The notes under the pieces were generated by a model that did not search any database, had not been told where the DNA came from, and worked only from the letters and a program-made list of their open reading frames with translations. Positions 8,934 through 16,740 of a stretch of DNA of 62,176 nucleotides are shown piece after piece. Made by a program: the position numbers and the translations under genes. Positions within the stretch are counted from its first letter, which is position 1; each line of letters begins with the position of its first letter. Source of the stretch: Fimenecus sp964557975 (lineage in GTDB: Bacteria > Bacillota > Clostridia > Oscillospirales > Acutalibacteraceae); assembly GCA_964557975.1 (NCBI GenBank), contig CAZLCG010000007.1, forward strand, positions 1-62,176, given 5' to 3'.

Positions 8934-9773
8934 ATGGCAGATAACAGAGCCTGCGAGGCAAAGCTTCCCGGAAAAATCCGTGAGGCTGTATGCATAGACA
9001 CAAACCGTGTATATGACTCTTGTGCAGACAAAGACTGCTTGGCGGATTTAAGAGTATATTTTCCGCCCGAGGCGCAGAGTATTATTGACCGTGCCGTGAA
9101 CGTAAGATGCAGAGGCACTGAGGTAATAAACTGCTATATTGACGTAGAAAAAGTTCCGTTTAACAAGGGCTGTTACTCAGTCGACCTTACATTCTTCTTC
9201 AAGGTAAACGTCGAAGCCTTCTCAGCGGCTAACTCAAATCCCGTTACAATATGCGGTTTCACTACATTCTCAAAGAAATGCATACTTTACGGCAGCGACG
9301 GCAAGGTAAGGGTATTCTCCTCGGAATACACAGCCGACGGCAGCGACGACCAGCTTATGCAGACAAATACCAACCCGAGAGCAAAGGTTCAGGTTGCCCA
9401 GCCCATTTGCCTTGAAGCAAAAATATGCAATCCCTGCGATTGCTGCAACACGATGTGCGGAATTAACATTTCGCTTCCCCGCTGCGTCAGAAGATGCTTT
9501 AACGAGGAATTTCCCGAGGATTTCCTCAATCGTCCCTGCGAAAAAGCCGTTGCGGTTACGATCGGTCTTTTCACAATAGTTCAGCTTGAAAGAGATGTGC
9601 AGATGCTTATTCCCGCATATGATTTCTGCATACCGAGCAAGGAATGTTCCTGCGACACAGACGATCCGTGCGAAACATTCAGAAAAATCAAATTCCCCGT
9701 CAACGAGTTTTTCCCGCCCAAAGAAGCGGATTTGGACGAGTGCGGCTGCACCAATACATGCTGCTCGGAATAA
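8934..9773 (+). CDS. Cysteine-rich protein of unknown function
   Basis: A 279-residue protein with 26 cysteines (over 9 percent), no signal peptide and no membrane segment. Cysteines are scattered singly in residues 1-150, then cluster at about 155-190 (NPCDCCNTMC and CVRRC) and at the C terminus (CSCDTDDPC and CGCTNTCC). The first part looks beta-rich, with alternating hydrophobic strands. It starts at ATG 8934 behind a strong AGGAGG and stands alone between two terminators. I do not recognise a named family. My impression is that similar N termini occur in hypothetical proteins of gut Clostridia. Metal or cluster binding, or a disulfide-linked spore or coat component, are possibilities only. 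Confidence 0.85.
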   Translation: MADNRACEAKLPGKIREAVCIDTNRVYDSCADKDCLADLRVYFPPEAQSIIDRAVNVRCRGTEVINCYIDVEKVPFNKGCYSVDLTFFFKVNVEAFSAANSNPVTICGFTTFSKKCILYGSDGKVRVFSSEYTADGSDDQLMQTNTNPRAKVQVAQPICLEAKICNPCDCCNTMCGINISLPRCVRRCFNEEFPEDFLNRPCEKAVAVTIGLFTIVQLERDVQMLIPAYDFCIPSKECSCDTDDPCETFRKIKFPVNEFFPPKEADLDECGCTNTCCSE

Positions 9774-9780
9774 AAAACAT

Positions 9781-9810
9781 CCGTCGGATTTTACGTCCGG
9801 CGGTCTTTTT
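9781..9810 (+). terminator. Rho-independent terminator of the Cys-rich gene
   Basis: CCGTCGGA / TCCGGCGG stem (one G-T pair) with a seven-base loop, then TCTTTTT. It begins seven bases after the stop codon. Confidence 0.9.
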
Positions 9811-9823
9811 ATGCCCGTCCGCC

Positions 9824-9852
9824 TTGACTGAAAAGGGTAAAAATGGTAATAT
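9824..9852 (+). promoter_or_regulatory. Promoter of the HAD phosphatase gene
   Basis: TTGACT (9824-9829), a 17-base spacer and TAATAT (9847-9852), directly after the terminator and 33 bases before the ATG. Confidence 0.7.
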
Positions 9853-9885
9853 AGTAACATAAAATTTCGGTAAGGGAGCGGTTTT

Positions 9886-10485
9886 ATGACCGTCTTTGAT
9901 TTTGATAACACAATTTACGACGGCGAGAGCGGACTTGACTTTTTTCTCTACTACCTTAAAAAAGAACCCAAGGAGGTCGCGAAGTACATTCCTAAGTTCG
10001 GCGAGGCTTTTTTGAAATACAAAATGGGCAAGCTTTCCATTGAAAGCGTATTGTCTGAGTACAGCTATATTTTAAAGGAGTGCTGTGAAAAGTTTGACGG
10101 TATTGAAGAAAATATTAACGCTTTTTGGGACGAGCATGAAAAAAAGATTAAAAGCTTTTATGCTAAAATCCAAAAAGAGGATGACGTTATCCTCTCCGCC
10201 TGCCCCGAGATTATGCTTAAAGAAATTTGCAGACGCATTGGCATAAAAAACTATATCGGCAGTAAGATTGATATAGAAACGGGAACGATCCAAAGCATTT
10301 GCTACCGTGACAACAAAATTAAAATGTTTAAAGAGGTTTACGGCGATATTGAAATAGATGAGTTTTACACCGATTCTATCAATGACAAGCCGTTTATGGA
10401 TATTTCAAAGGACGCTTATTACGTCACGGGCGACAGAATAGAAAAGGTTAAGGCGGACGGCGTTTATTTAAGAGAGATAAAATAA
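9886..10485 (+). CDS. HAD superfamily phosphatase (HAD-IB type)
   Basis: A 199-residue haloacid-dehalogenase-fold phosphohydrolase. Motif I is DFDNTIYD (5-12), with nucleophile D5 and acid/base D7. Motif II is the serine of LSACPE near residue 103. Motif IV-like DSINDKPFMD lies near 162-171. A helical cap sits between motifs I and II, as in HAD-IB enzymes such as phosphoserine-phosphatase-like proteins. The substrate cannot be read from the sequence. ATG 9886 is preceded by AAGGGAGCGG. It has its own promoter and converges with the radical-SAM gene, whose end is 20 bases away. Confidence 0.85.
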   Translation: MTVFDFDNTIYDGESGLDFFLYYLKKEPKEVAKYIPKFGEAFLKYKMGKLSIESVLSEYSYILKECCEKFDGIEENINAFWDEHEKKIKSFYAKIQKEDDVILSACPEIMLKEICRRIGIKNYIGSKIDIETGTIQSICYRDNKIKMFKEVYGDIEIDEFYTDSINDKPFMDISKDAYYVTGDRIEKVKADGVYLREIK

Positions 10486-10505
10486 AATACGGCTCAAGCT
10501 TTATT

Positions 10506-11609
10506 TTAATATTGTGATAATCTGTATAGAATCCCCAAAGAGTGTTCAAAAAACCGTTTATAGCTTTCACAGAATATGTTATCTCCCGCTCCGTTCGGAA
10601 AAAACGGCTCTCTGTACCGCCTGCATCCGCCCCTGCATATAGGGTAAAGCTCACAGACTTTACACTTCTCGCCGATTGCTTTTGACTGCTCAACGAAGCC
10701 CAATTCACGGCGTTTTTCATTTATTTCCGAAAAAGAGTTTTCGTTTATGTTACCGAGCTTAAGCGAATCAAGCACATAAAAATCGCACGGATAAACCGAG
10801 CCGTCAGCTTCAATAACATTCTGCTCCGAGCAAACGCCCGAAAAGCCGCAGCTTTCCGGCGGAATGCCTTTAAGCATAAGAATGTAGTTGTCAAACTGCC
10901 TGATGCTCGGAGCATTTCCCGTTTTTATGTCCCGCACCCATAAGTCAAAAATTCGGCACAAAAATTCACCGTATCTTTCGGGCGAAAGGGTATAATCGTA
11001 TTTTTCATTCATCTTTTCAATCGGGTTAAGACAGGGAATAAACTGCAAATATCCGAAACCCTGCTTTTTATAAAAGTTATATACCGCCTCGGCGCGTCGG
11101 GCAAGCGGATTTGTAACGACTGTCAGAATATTAAACTCAACATTACTCCTTTTCAAAATATCGGCGCTGTTTAAAATCCTTGAAAAGGTCCCCTTCCCCT
11201 CGGCGTCAAACCTGTATAAATCATGCAGATCCTTATTGCCGTCAACAGACAGCCCGACGAGGAATTTATTTTTCCCGAAGAACTCAGCCCAACTTTCATC
11301 CAAAGCATATCCGTTGGTTTGTATCGCGTAATGCACCTTAATTTTTTTAGTATTGTATTTTTCTGCCGTGCTGACAAAATTTTTGTAGAATTGAAGCCCG
11401 ATAAGCGTCGGCTCGCCGCCCTGAAACATAAAGGTAACCTGCCTTTCGGCTTCGGCAAAAGCTTTTTTTATAAGCTCCTGTGCGGTTTTTTCACTCATAA
11501 AACCGAGCCTTCGGCTGTGAGTAGAAGAAATATCGGCGTAAAAGCAATATCTGCACCGCATATTGCATTTATCGGACGAGGGCTTTATCAGCAAGCATAA
11601 ATATTCCAT
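10506..11609 (-). CDS. Radical SAM maturase, anaerobic sulfatase-maturating enzyme (anSME) type
   Basis: A 367-residue radical SAM/SPASM protein. The SAM [4Fe-4S] cysteines are C15, C19 and C22 (CNMRCRYCFYAD). The FQGGEPTL segment and the GLSVDG segment follow the anSME pattern. The C-terminal SPASM cysteines include CGFSGVC, CDFY, CKVCELYPICRGGC and a last C. Such enzymes oxidise a Cys or Ser of sulfatases to formylglycine without oxygen, but related proteins modify other peptides. No sulfatase lies in this window. The ribosome site is GAGGTGA. It is divergent from the DtxR gene. Confidence 0.85.
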   Translation of the reverse strand: MEYLCLLIKPSSDKCNMRCRYCFYADISSTHSRRLGFMSEKTAQELIKKAFAEAERQVTFMFQGGEPTLIGLQFYKNFVSTAEKYNTKKIKVHYAIQTNGYALDESWAEFFGKNKFLVGLSVDGNKDLHDLYRFDAEGKGTFSRILNSADILKRSNVEFNILTVVTNPLARRAEAVYNFYKKQGFGYLQFIPCLNPIEKMNEKYDYTLSPERYGEFLCRIFDLWVRDIKTGNAPSIRQFDNYILMLKGIPPESCGFSGVCSEQNVIEADGSVYPCDFYVLDSLKLGNINENSFSEINEKRRELGFVEQSKAIGEKCKVCELYPICRGGCRRYREPFFPNGAGDNIFCESYKRFFEHSLGILYRLSQY

Positions 11610-11679
11610 AAAATCACCTCATAAATTCTAACATAAAAGCAGGAAAAATTCCACCTTGTATTCAGTCCCGTTTCAAAGC

Positions 11680-11721
11680 TTGAAAACATTAAAAAAATGT
11701 GTTATTATATTTTTATAATAA
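11680..11721 (+). promoter_or_regulatory. DtxR-gene promoter with overlapping palindrome (candidate operator)
   Basis: TTGAAA (11680-11685), a 17-base spacer and TATTAT (11703-11708). A perfect 8+4+8 inverted repeat, TTATTATA-TTTT-TATAATAA (11702-11721), covers the -10 box and start site. The position suits repression, most simply autoregulation by the gene that follows. Very AT-rich DNA yields palindromes easily, so the operator role is inferred. Confidence 0.6.
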
Positions 11722-11749
11722 TATATTTTCTTGAAAAGAGGCGGACGTA

Positions 11750-12115
11750 ATGCGTCTTCAGGAATCCGGAGAAATGTATCTGGAAACGATACTTATTCTT
11801 TCAAAAAAGAGCGACAGTGTACGTTCGATTGACATAAGCGAATATATGGGCTTTTCAAAGCCGAGCGTCAGCCGCGCGGTCGGTCTTTTAAAAGAGGGCG
11901 GCTATATCGCCGTTTCAAAGGAAGGGTATATAAGGCTCACTAAGGACGGTCACGAAATTGCCGACAAAATCTACGAGCGACACACTGTGCTTACTCAATT
12001 CCTTGTAAGCCTCGGCGTAAACGAAAAAAACGCTACTGAAGATGCGTGCAAAATCGAGCACGATATAAGCGACGAATCATTTAACGCTATAAAAAGCGTC
12101 TTAAAACAGAATTAA
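11750..12115 (+). CDS. DtxR/MntR-family metal-dependent regulator
   Basis: A 121-residue repressor with a winged helix (about 1-65; recognition helix SKPSVSRAVGLL) and a metal-binding dimerisation domain (66-121). It lacks the SH3-like third domain of full DtxR. The primary-site ligands match the iron-sensing DtxR set: M9 in EMYL, then C100, E103 and H104 in CKIEHDIS. MntR has Asp at the first of these positions. H78 is also kept. An iron-type sensor is therefore more likely than a manganese sensor (inference from ligands). It has its own promoter with an overlapping palindrome and its own terminator. No transporter is adjacent. Confidence 0.88.
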   Translation: MRLQESGEMYLETILILSKKSDSVRSIDISEYMGFSKPSVSRAVGLLKEGGYIAVSKEGYIRLTKDGHEIADKIYERHTVLTQFLVSLGVNEKNATEDACKIEHDISDESFNAIKSVLKQN

Positions 12116-12129
12116 ATTTTTAGCCCCTC

Positions 12130-12157
12130 GCCCTGATTTAAAGTCAGGGCTTTTTTT
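12130..12157 (+). terminator. Rho-independent terminator of the DtxR gene
   Basis: Perfect GCCCTGA / TCAGGGC stem (12130-12136, 12144-12150), then seven T (12151-12157). Confidence 0.92.
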
Positions 12158-12246
12158 ACAAATTCCGCGTATGAGAGACCGTCCTTTGCCCGCTGTATTT
12201 TGCAGGCATCACTGCGGATGCGGGTTTGTTCCCACCGCATTCGTGG

Positions 12247-12317
12247 GGCGCGGCATTCTTGACGCGCCGCCCTGAAACTCCCTCAGTCACTTCGTGAAAG
12301 CTCACTCGGGTAGGGAG
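12247..12317. repeat. REP-like palindromic element
   Basis: Two adjoining palindromic units in an otherwise gene-free stretch (12158-12415): GGCGCG / CGCGCC (12247-12252, 12263-12268) and an imperfect nested hairpin from CTCCCTC (12278-12284) through TCACTTCGTGA (12287-12297) to TAGGGAG (12311-12317). The second unit looks like the dispersed CTCCCTC...GGGAG palindromes I associate with gut Clostridia. Copy number cannot be judged from one window. Confidence 0.45.
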
Positions 12318-12328
12318 CGGGACGACAT

Positions 12329-12374
12329 CAGGCTGTGATATTCCGCATCGCGCTTAATATCACAGCCTGTTTTT
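12329..12374 (+). terminator. Strong plus-strand terminator with no gene before it
   Basis: Perfect 13-base stem CAGGCTGTGATAT / ATATCACAGCCTG (12329-12341, 12357-12369) with a 15-base loop and TTTTT (12370-12374). The T run is on the plus strand, while the nearest plus gene (dtxR) already has its own terminator at 12157. For the his operon on the minus strand it gives a 3' stem without a U tract. Confidence 0.7.
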
Positions 12375-12415
12375 CGTGGCCTTAATTCACACGGCTTTTA
12401 CCCGTATGTCCGATA

Positions 12416-12742
12416 CTATGTATTCTTATCTACCTGATGAAACCGCTTTAAATTACCCTGCTTTTGATGCCTTTTTGAAAGCTCCGCCTTTACATCTGCG
12501 GGAGTTATTCCCTCGTTCGCCATCATAACGGCAAGGTGGAAAAGCAAATCCGATATTTCGCCGACGGTATCCGCTTTAACTCCGTTCTTTGCGGCAATAA
12601 TCGTTTCGGCGCTTTCCTCGCCGACCTTTTTTAGAATTTTATCAAGCCCTTGCTCAAAAAGATAGCAGGTATAAGAGCCCTCCTGCTTATTCGCCTTTCT
12701 TTCAAGCGCGATTTCATAAAGCTCGTCAAGCACGTCATTCAT
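12416..12742 (-). CDS. hisE: Phosphoribosyl-ATP pyrophosphatase
   Basis: A 108-residue MazG-fold enzyme that removes pyrophosphate from phosphoribosyl-ATP, histidine step 2. The metal-binding segment KKVGEESAETIIAAK and the EISDLLFHL helix are typical. It overlaps the end of hisI by eight bases and is the last gene of the operon. HisI and HisE are separate here, although they are fused in many bacteria. Confidence 0.95.
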   Translation of the reverse strand: MNDVLDELYEIALERKANKQEGSYTCYLFEQGLDKILKKVGEESAETIIAAKNGVKADTVGEISDLLFHLAVMMANEGITPADVKAELSKRHQKQGNLKRFHQVDKNT

Positions 12743-13070
12743 TTTTATTTACCTCCGATGTAAAATCGTTAAAAAAGCAGGTCTTACTGCCGGTGTGACA
12801 GGCAACGCCCGTCTGCACGACCTCAACCAAAAGCGTATCGTTGTCACAGTCTCCCTTAATTGAAACCACCTTTTGCGTATGTCCCGATGTTTCGCCCTTG
12901 TTCCAAAGCTTGCCGCGTGAGCGCGAAAAAAACCATGTGTACCCCGTATCAAGGGTCTTTTGCAGGGATTCCTTATTCATATAAGCGAGCATAAGCACCT
13001 CGCCCGTACCCGTTTCCTGAACTATGGCGGGAATAAGCTCGGATTTAACAAAAAAACTATCAATGTTCAT
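12735..13070 (-). CDS. hisI: Phosphoribosyl-AMP cyclohydrolase
   Basis: The stand-alone cyclohydrolase of histidine step 3, 111 residues from ATG 13070 (MNIDSFFV). The longer frame to 13097 lies inside hisA. The zinc and magnesium site is complete: SRSRGKLWNKGETSGH, the DCDNDTLL aspartates and CHTGSKTC. It follows the hisA stop by one base. In Firmicute operons hisF usually sits between hisA and hisI; here there is no room for it. Confidence 0.95.
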   Translation of the reverse strand: MNIDSFFVKSELIPAIVQETGTGEVLMLAYMNKESLQKTLDTGYTWFFSRSRGKLWNKGETSGHTQKVVSIKGDCDNDTLLVEVVQTGVACHTGSKTCFFNDFTSEVNKNE

Positions 13071-13071
13071 C

Positions 13072-13788
13072 TTATTCCCCCGCAATCTCAATTGCACGCT
13101 TTAAGTCAATCGTGCCTTTATAAATCGACCTGCCTAAAATCGCGCCGTAGACGCCCTCGGATTTCAAAGCTCTTACATCGTCAATATCCCTAATACCGCC
13201 CGACGCAACAATATTGCAGGAAACAGCGTTATTCAGATTAACCAGCTGTTCAACATTCGGTCCGGAAAGCATACCGTCGCGGTCAATGTCTGTAAAGATA
13301 ATATACTTTACACCGAATTGTTCCATTTTTTTTGCAAGCTCAATATATGAAATATCGCTCGTTTCAACCCAGCCCTCGGACGCCGCCATACCGTTTCTCG
13401 CGTCAATACCGACTGCGATTTTTTCGCCGTATTTCTCACAGGCTTCCTTTACAAGCTGCGGATTTTTAACAGCCGCCGAGCCGATAATTACCCTTTTTAT
13501 GCCGCGTGACAAATAAAATTCAACATCGTCAAGGGTTCTTATTCCTCCCCCGACCTCGACGTTCAACCCCGAGACATTTGCAAGCTCGGTAAAAATATGC
13601 GTGTTAACGCGTTTGCCGTCAACCGCGCCGTTAAGGTCGACCGTATGTATCCATTCCGCGCCCGCCTCTTTAAATGCCTTGGCGGTTTCAACGTGGCTGT
13701 CGGCAACCCTTTCGGCGCTCGACATCTCGCCCCTATACAGCCTTACGCAAGCGCCGTCCTTTATGTCAATAGCAGGAAAAATTACCAT
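13072..13788 (-). CDS. hisA: ProFAR isomerase HisA
   Basis: A 238-residue (beta/alpha)8 barrel that isomerises ProFAR to PRFAR, histidine step 4. The catalytic aspartates lie in FPAIDIKDG (D8) and FTDIDRDG, and the phosphate loops VGGGIRT and ASGGIRD are intact. It is HisA and not HisF: HisF has a CLDVKDG-type start. The start overlaps the hisB stop by one base (TAATG). HisH, which would normally lie before it, is absent. Confidence 0.95.
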   Translation of the reverse strand: MVIFPAIDIKDGACVRLYRGEMSSAERVADSHVETAKAFKEAGAEWIHTVDLNGAVDGKRVNTHIFTELANVSGLNVEVGGGIRTLDDVEFYLSRGIKRVIIGSAAVKNPQLVKEACEKYGEKIAVGIDARNGMAASEGWVETSDISYIELAKKMEQFGVKYIIFTDIDRDGMLSGPNVEQLVNLNNAVSCNIVASGGIRDIDDVRALKSEGVYGAILGRSIYKGTIDLKRAIEIAGE

Positions 13789-14366
13789 TACAATACGCCC
13801 TTCGTCGAAAGTGTTTCGCCTGTTTCATTTTGCCTGACGGCAAGCTTGAGCGCATGCCCGAACGCCTTGAAAAGCGCCTCGATTATATGATGCGAATTAT
13901 TGCCGTAAGGCGCTCTTAAATGAACGGTAATCGCCGAATTTAAAGCAAACGCCCTGAAAAACTCCTCAGTCATACACGTGTCGAACGAACCGACAGCCTC
14001 TTCGGGAAAATCAGCCTCAAAAACAAGGTACGCCCTGCCGCTTATGTCCGCCGCGCAAAAGCCGAGAGCTTCATCCATCGGCACAAAAAAGCTGCCGTAG
14101 CGCTCTATTCCCGATTTATCGCCGAGAGCCTGTGAAAACGCCTTGCCTAAAACGATTCCGACGTCCTCAACCGTGTGATGACAGTCGACCTCTAAATCAC
14201 CCTTACATTCTACCGACAGACCGAAGCCGCCGTGAACCGCAAAGGCAGTCAGCATATGGTCAAAAAAGCCTATTCCCGTATTTACGCTTACTTCGCCGCC
14301 GTCAAGGTCTACTGACAGCTTTATTTCGGTTTCCTTAGTGTTTCTCTCGATTTCAGCCCTTCGCAT
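13788..14366 (-). CDS. hisB: Imidazoleglycerol-phosphate dehydratase
   Basis: A monofunctional HisB of 192 residues (no phosphatase domain), histidine step 6. The manganese-binding HHTVEDVGI and NSHHIIEALFKAFGHA segments are intact. The frame extends to 14420, but ATG 14366 with AAGGGGGAA upstream is the proper start, giving a 14-base overlap with hisC. Confidence 0.95.
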   Translation of the reverse strand: MRRAEIERNTKETEIKLSVDLDGGEVSVNTGIGFFDHMLTAFAVHGGFGLSVECKGDLEVDCHHTVEDVGIVLGKAFSQALGDKSGIERYGSFFVPMDEALGFCAADISGRAYLVFEADFPEEAVGSFDTCMTEEFFRAFALNSAITVHLRAPYGNNSHHIIEALFKAFGHALKLAVRQNETGETLSTKGVL

Positions 14367-15423
14367 CGGCTTCCCCCTTAAAGAATTTTTCCGTTTCTTC
14401 GTAAAGAACCTCGTTTTCATAGTTCCTGCCTGCGGTAATCCTCAGACAGTCACCCATTTTACGGATAATTATCCCCACGCTCATAAGGTACTCGAACAGC
14501 TCCTGCGCCCTTTTGCATTTCATAAACACAAAGTTAGCGTCGGGCTTTATAACCGTCAGCTCATCGGGATATTCGCTTTCAATTTTTTTCATATACTCGT
14601 ACAAATCGTTCCTTGAGTCGATAATTCTTGAAACGCAGCTGTTTAAATATTCGGGATTTGAAAGCACAACCGCGCCGAGCGCCTGTGTGACGGAATTTAC
14701 ATTGTACGGCGATTTAACCGCTTTTAAAACATTTATGAGCGTTTCGTTCGCAACCGCAAAGCCGAGTCGGAGCGCCGCCATACCGATAGCCTTTGAGCAG
14801 GTTTTTAAAATAATCAGATTGTCATATTCCGAAAATTCGGATAAAAGGCTCCGGTCTGAAAAGTCCATATACGCCTCGTCAAGCACGACAAGGGCGTTGA
14901 CTGACTTTATGATTTTTCTGACATTCTCCCTGTCAAGTACTATTGAAGTGGGGTTGCACGGGTTTGAAAAAACAAGCATCCTCGCCTTTTCCCTATTCAC
15001 CGCTTCAATAACCCTGTCGGCGTCTATCGTGTAGTCCTCATTCTTCGGTACTGTAACGTTTTTGCACTCGACCACCGAAGCGTAAAAGGCATACATTGAA
15101 AAATCCCTGTCAAGGGTAACGACAGTGTCGCCCTTCTGCAAAAATGAGTTCATTATGACCGAAATCACCTCATCCGAGCCGTTGCCCGCCATAACGCAAT
15201 TTGCGGGAACGCCATAGCGCTTTGCAAAAAGCTCTGTTACATCAACGGCATACGGGTCGGGATAGCGGTTAAAATGAGTGTTTATAACCGCTTCGGCAAA
15301 TTCCTTTTTCATCTCCTGCGTGGGGGTTATAAAGGATTCGTTAGCGTCAAGCCTTATTCTGTAGTTTCCCGTAATCGGGTCATAGGGCTTTAATTCTTTA
15401 ACTTTTCTGTTAAGCTCAAACAT
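14353..15423 (-). CDS. hisC: Histidinol-phosphate aminotransferase
   Basis: A 356-residue fold-type I PLP enzyme that transfers the amino group to imidazole-acetol phosphate. The PLP lysine lies in LKTCSKAIGMAALRLGFA, and SNPCNPTS and VLDEAYMDF are the expected cofactor-contact segments. It starts at ATG 15423, about 30 bases after hisD. Confidence 0.95.
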   Translation of the reverse strand: MFELNRKVKELKPYDPITGNYRIRLDANESFITPTQEMKKEFAEAVINTHFNRYPDPYAVDVTELFAKRYGVPANCVMAGNGSDEVISVIMNSFLQKGDTVVTLDRDFSMYAFYASVVECKNVTVPKNEDYTIDADRVIEAVNREKARMLVFSNPCNPTSIVLDRENVRKIIKSVNALVVLDEAYMDFSDRSLLSEFSEYDNLIILKTCSKAIGMAALRLGFAVANETLINVLKAVKSPYNVNSVTQALGAVVLSNPEYLNSCVSRIIDSRNDLYEYMKKIESEYPDELTVIKPDANFVFMKCKRAQELFEYLMSVGIIIRKMGDCLRITAGRNYENEVLYEETEKFFKGEADAKG

Positions 15424-15456
15424 TATTTCTTCCCCTTGTATCTAAAAATGCGAGAA

Positions 15457-16740
15457 TTAAAATCTAACCTTAATTGAGTTTGCGTGAGCGGTAAGCCCCT
15501 CGGTATCGGCAAGCTTGATAATATCGTCCTTTGCCTCGCGCAAAGCGTCTTCGGTATAGTAAATGAAGCTTGATTTCTTTACAAAGCTGTCAACCGACAG
15601 GGGAGAGAAAAATCTTGCCGTTCCCGAAGTCGGCAAAACGTGGTTCGGACCTGCGTAATAGTCGCCGAGAGGTTCAGGCGCATAATTGCCTAAAAAAACG
15701 CTTCCCGCGTTATCGACCCTGCCGATGTATTCAAACGGATTTTCAACCGCAAGCTCCAAATGCTCGGGCGCAAGCTCGTTTGCAAAGTCGATCGCCTCGT
15801 CAAGCGAACCGCAAACGATTATTGCGCCGAAATCGTCAAGCGACTTTTCGATAATTTCTTTTCTTGAAAGGGTCTGCGCCTGTCTTTCAATCTCCTCAGC
15901 CGTTTTATTTGCGATTTCCGCGCTTGTGGTAAGCAGTATTGCGCTTGCCATTTTATCATGCTCTGCCTGACTCATAAGGTCGGCGGCAAGAAATTCAGGC
16001 TTGGCGGTTTTGTCAGCGACAACAAGTATTTCAGACGGGCCTGCAATCATATCAATATCGACCGTACCGAACAGAAGCCTCTTTGCGGTAGCGACAAAAA
16101 TATTACCCGGTCCTACGATTTTGTCCACCTTCGGTACGCTCTGAGTGCCGTAAGCCAGAGCCGCGACCGCCTGCGCTCCGCCCATTAAAAATACTCTGTC
16201 AACTCCCGCGATTTTTGCGGCGGCTAAAATATCGGGGTTAGCCGTTCCGTCCTTTGAGGGGGGAGTTACCATAATTATTTCTTCAACACCCGCAATTTTT
16301 GCGGGGATTGCGTTCATAAGCACGCTTGACGGATAAGCCGCCGTACCGCCGGGTACGTAAATACCTACTCTTTTAAGTCCTCTTATCCTCTGCCCTAAAA
16401 TAACGCCGTTTTCCTTAGCGTCAAAACGGCTTTGCTGTTTTTGGCGGGCGTGGAAGTCCTTAATATTGTCCGCCGCGCGGTAAAGAGCCAAAACAAAATC
16501 GCTGTCGCATTTCTCTGTCGAAGCGTCAATTTCTTCTTTTGAGATTTCAAAGCTTTCGGGAACTCTCCCGTCAAATTTCATTGTGTATTCGCGAACGGAA
16601 TAGTCGCCGTACTCCTTAACCTCCGAAAGGATTTCAGATACGGTTTCGGTAACCTCTTTATCTATTTCGCCGCTTCTTTCTTTAAGCTGTTTTATAAGCG
16701 CTTTTTCCCGAACGCCGTCGGCTTTTACAATTTTAATCAT
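15457..16740 (-). CDS. hisD: Histidinol dehydrogenase
   Basis: A 427-residue NAD enzyme for the final two oxidations to histidine. GGTAAYPSSVLMNAIPAK, GPGNIFVA, AGPSEILV and the zinc-site AEHD and LAPEHLEL segments are all present. ATG 16740 is preferred over upstream ATGs because AAGGG then lies eight bases before it. The start overlaps the end of hisG by eight bases. Confidence 0.95.
   Translation of the reverse strand: MIKIVKADGVREKALIKQLKERSGEIDKEVTETVSEILSEVKEYGDYSVREYTMKFDGRVPESFEISKEEIDASTEKCDSDFVLALYRAADNIKDFHARQKQQSRFDAKENGVILGQRIRGLKRVGIYVPGGTAAYPSSVLMNAIPAKIAGVEEIIMVTPPSKDGTANPDILAAAKIAGVDRVFLMGGAQAVAALAYGTQSVPKVDKIVGPGNIFVATAKRLLFGTVDIDMIAGPSEILVVADKTAKPEFLAADLMSQAEHDKMASAILLTTSAEIANKTAEEIERQAQTLSRKEIIEKSLDDFGAIIVCGSLDEAIDFANELAPEHLELAVENPFEYIGRVDNAGSVFLGNYAPEPLGDYYAGPNHVLPTSGTARFFSPLSVDSFVKKSSFIYYTEDALREAKDDIIKLADTEGLTAHANSIKVRF

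Noticed and set aside
13072..13788. HisA serving as the missing HisF
   Set aside because: The N-terminal IDIKDG and FTDIDRDG segments are those of HisA; the HisF-type CLDV start is absent.
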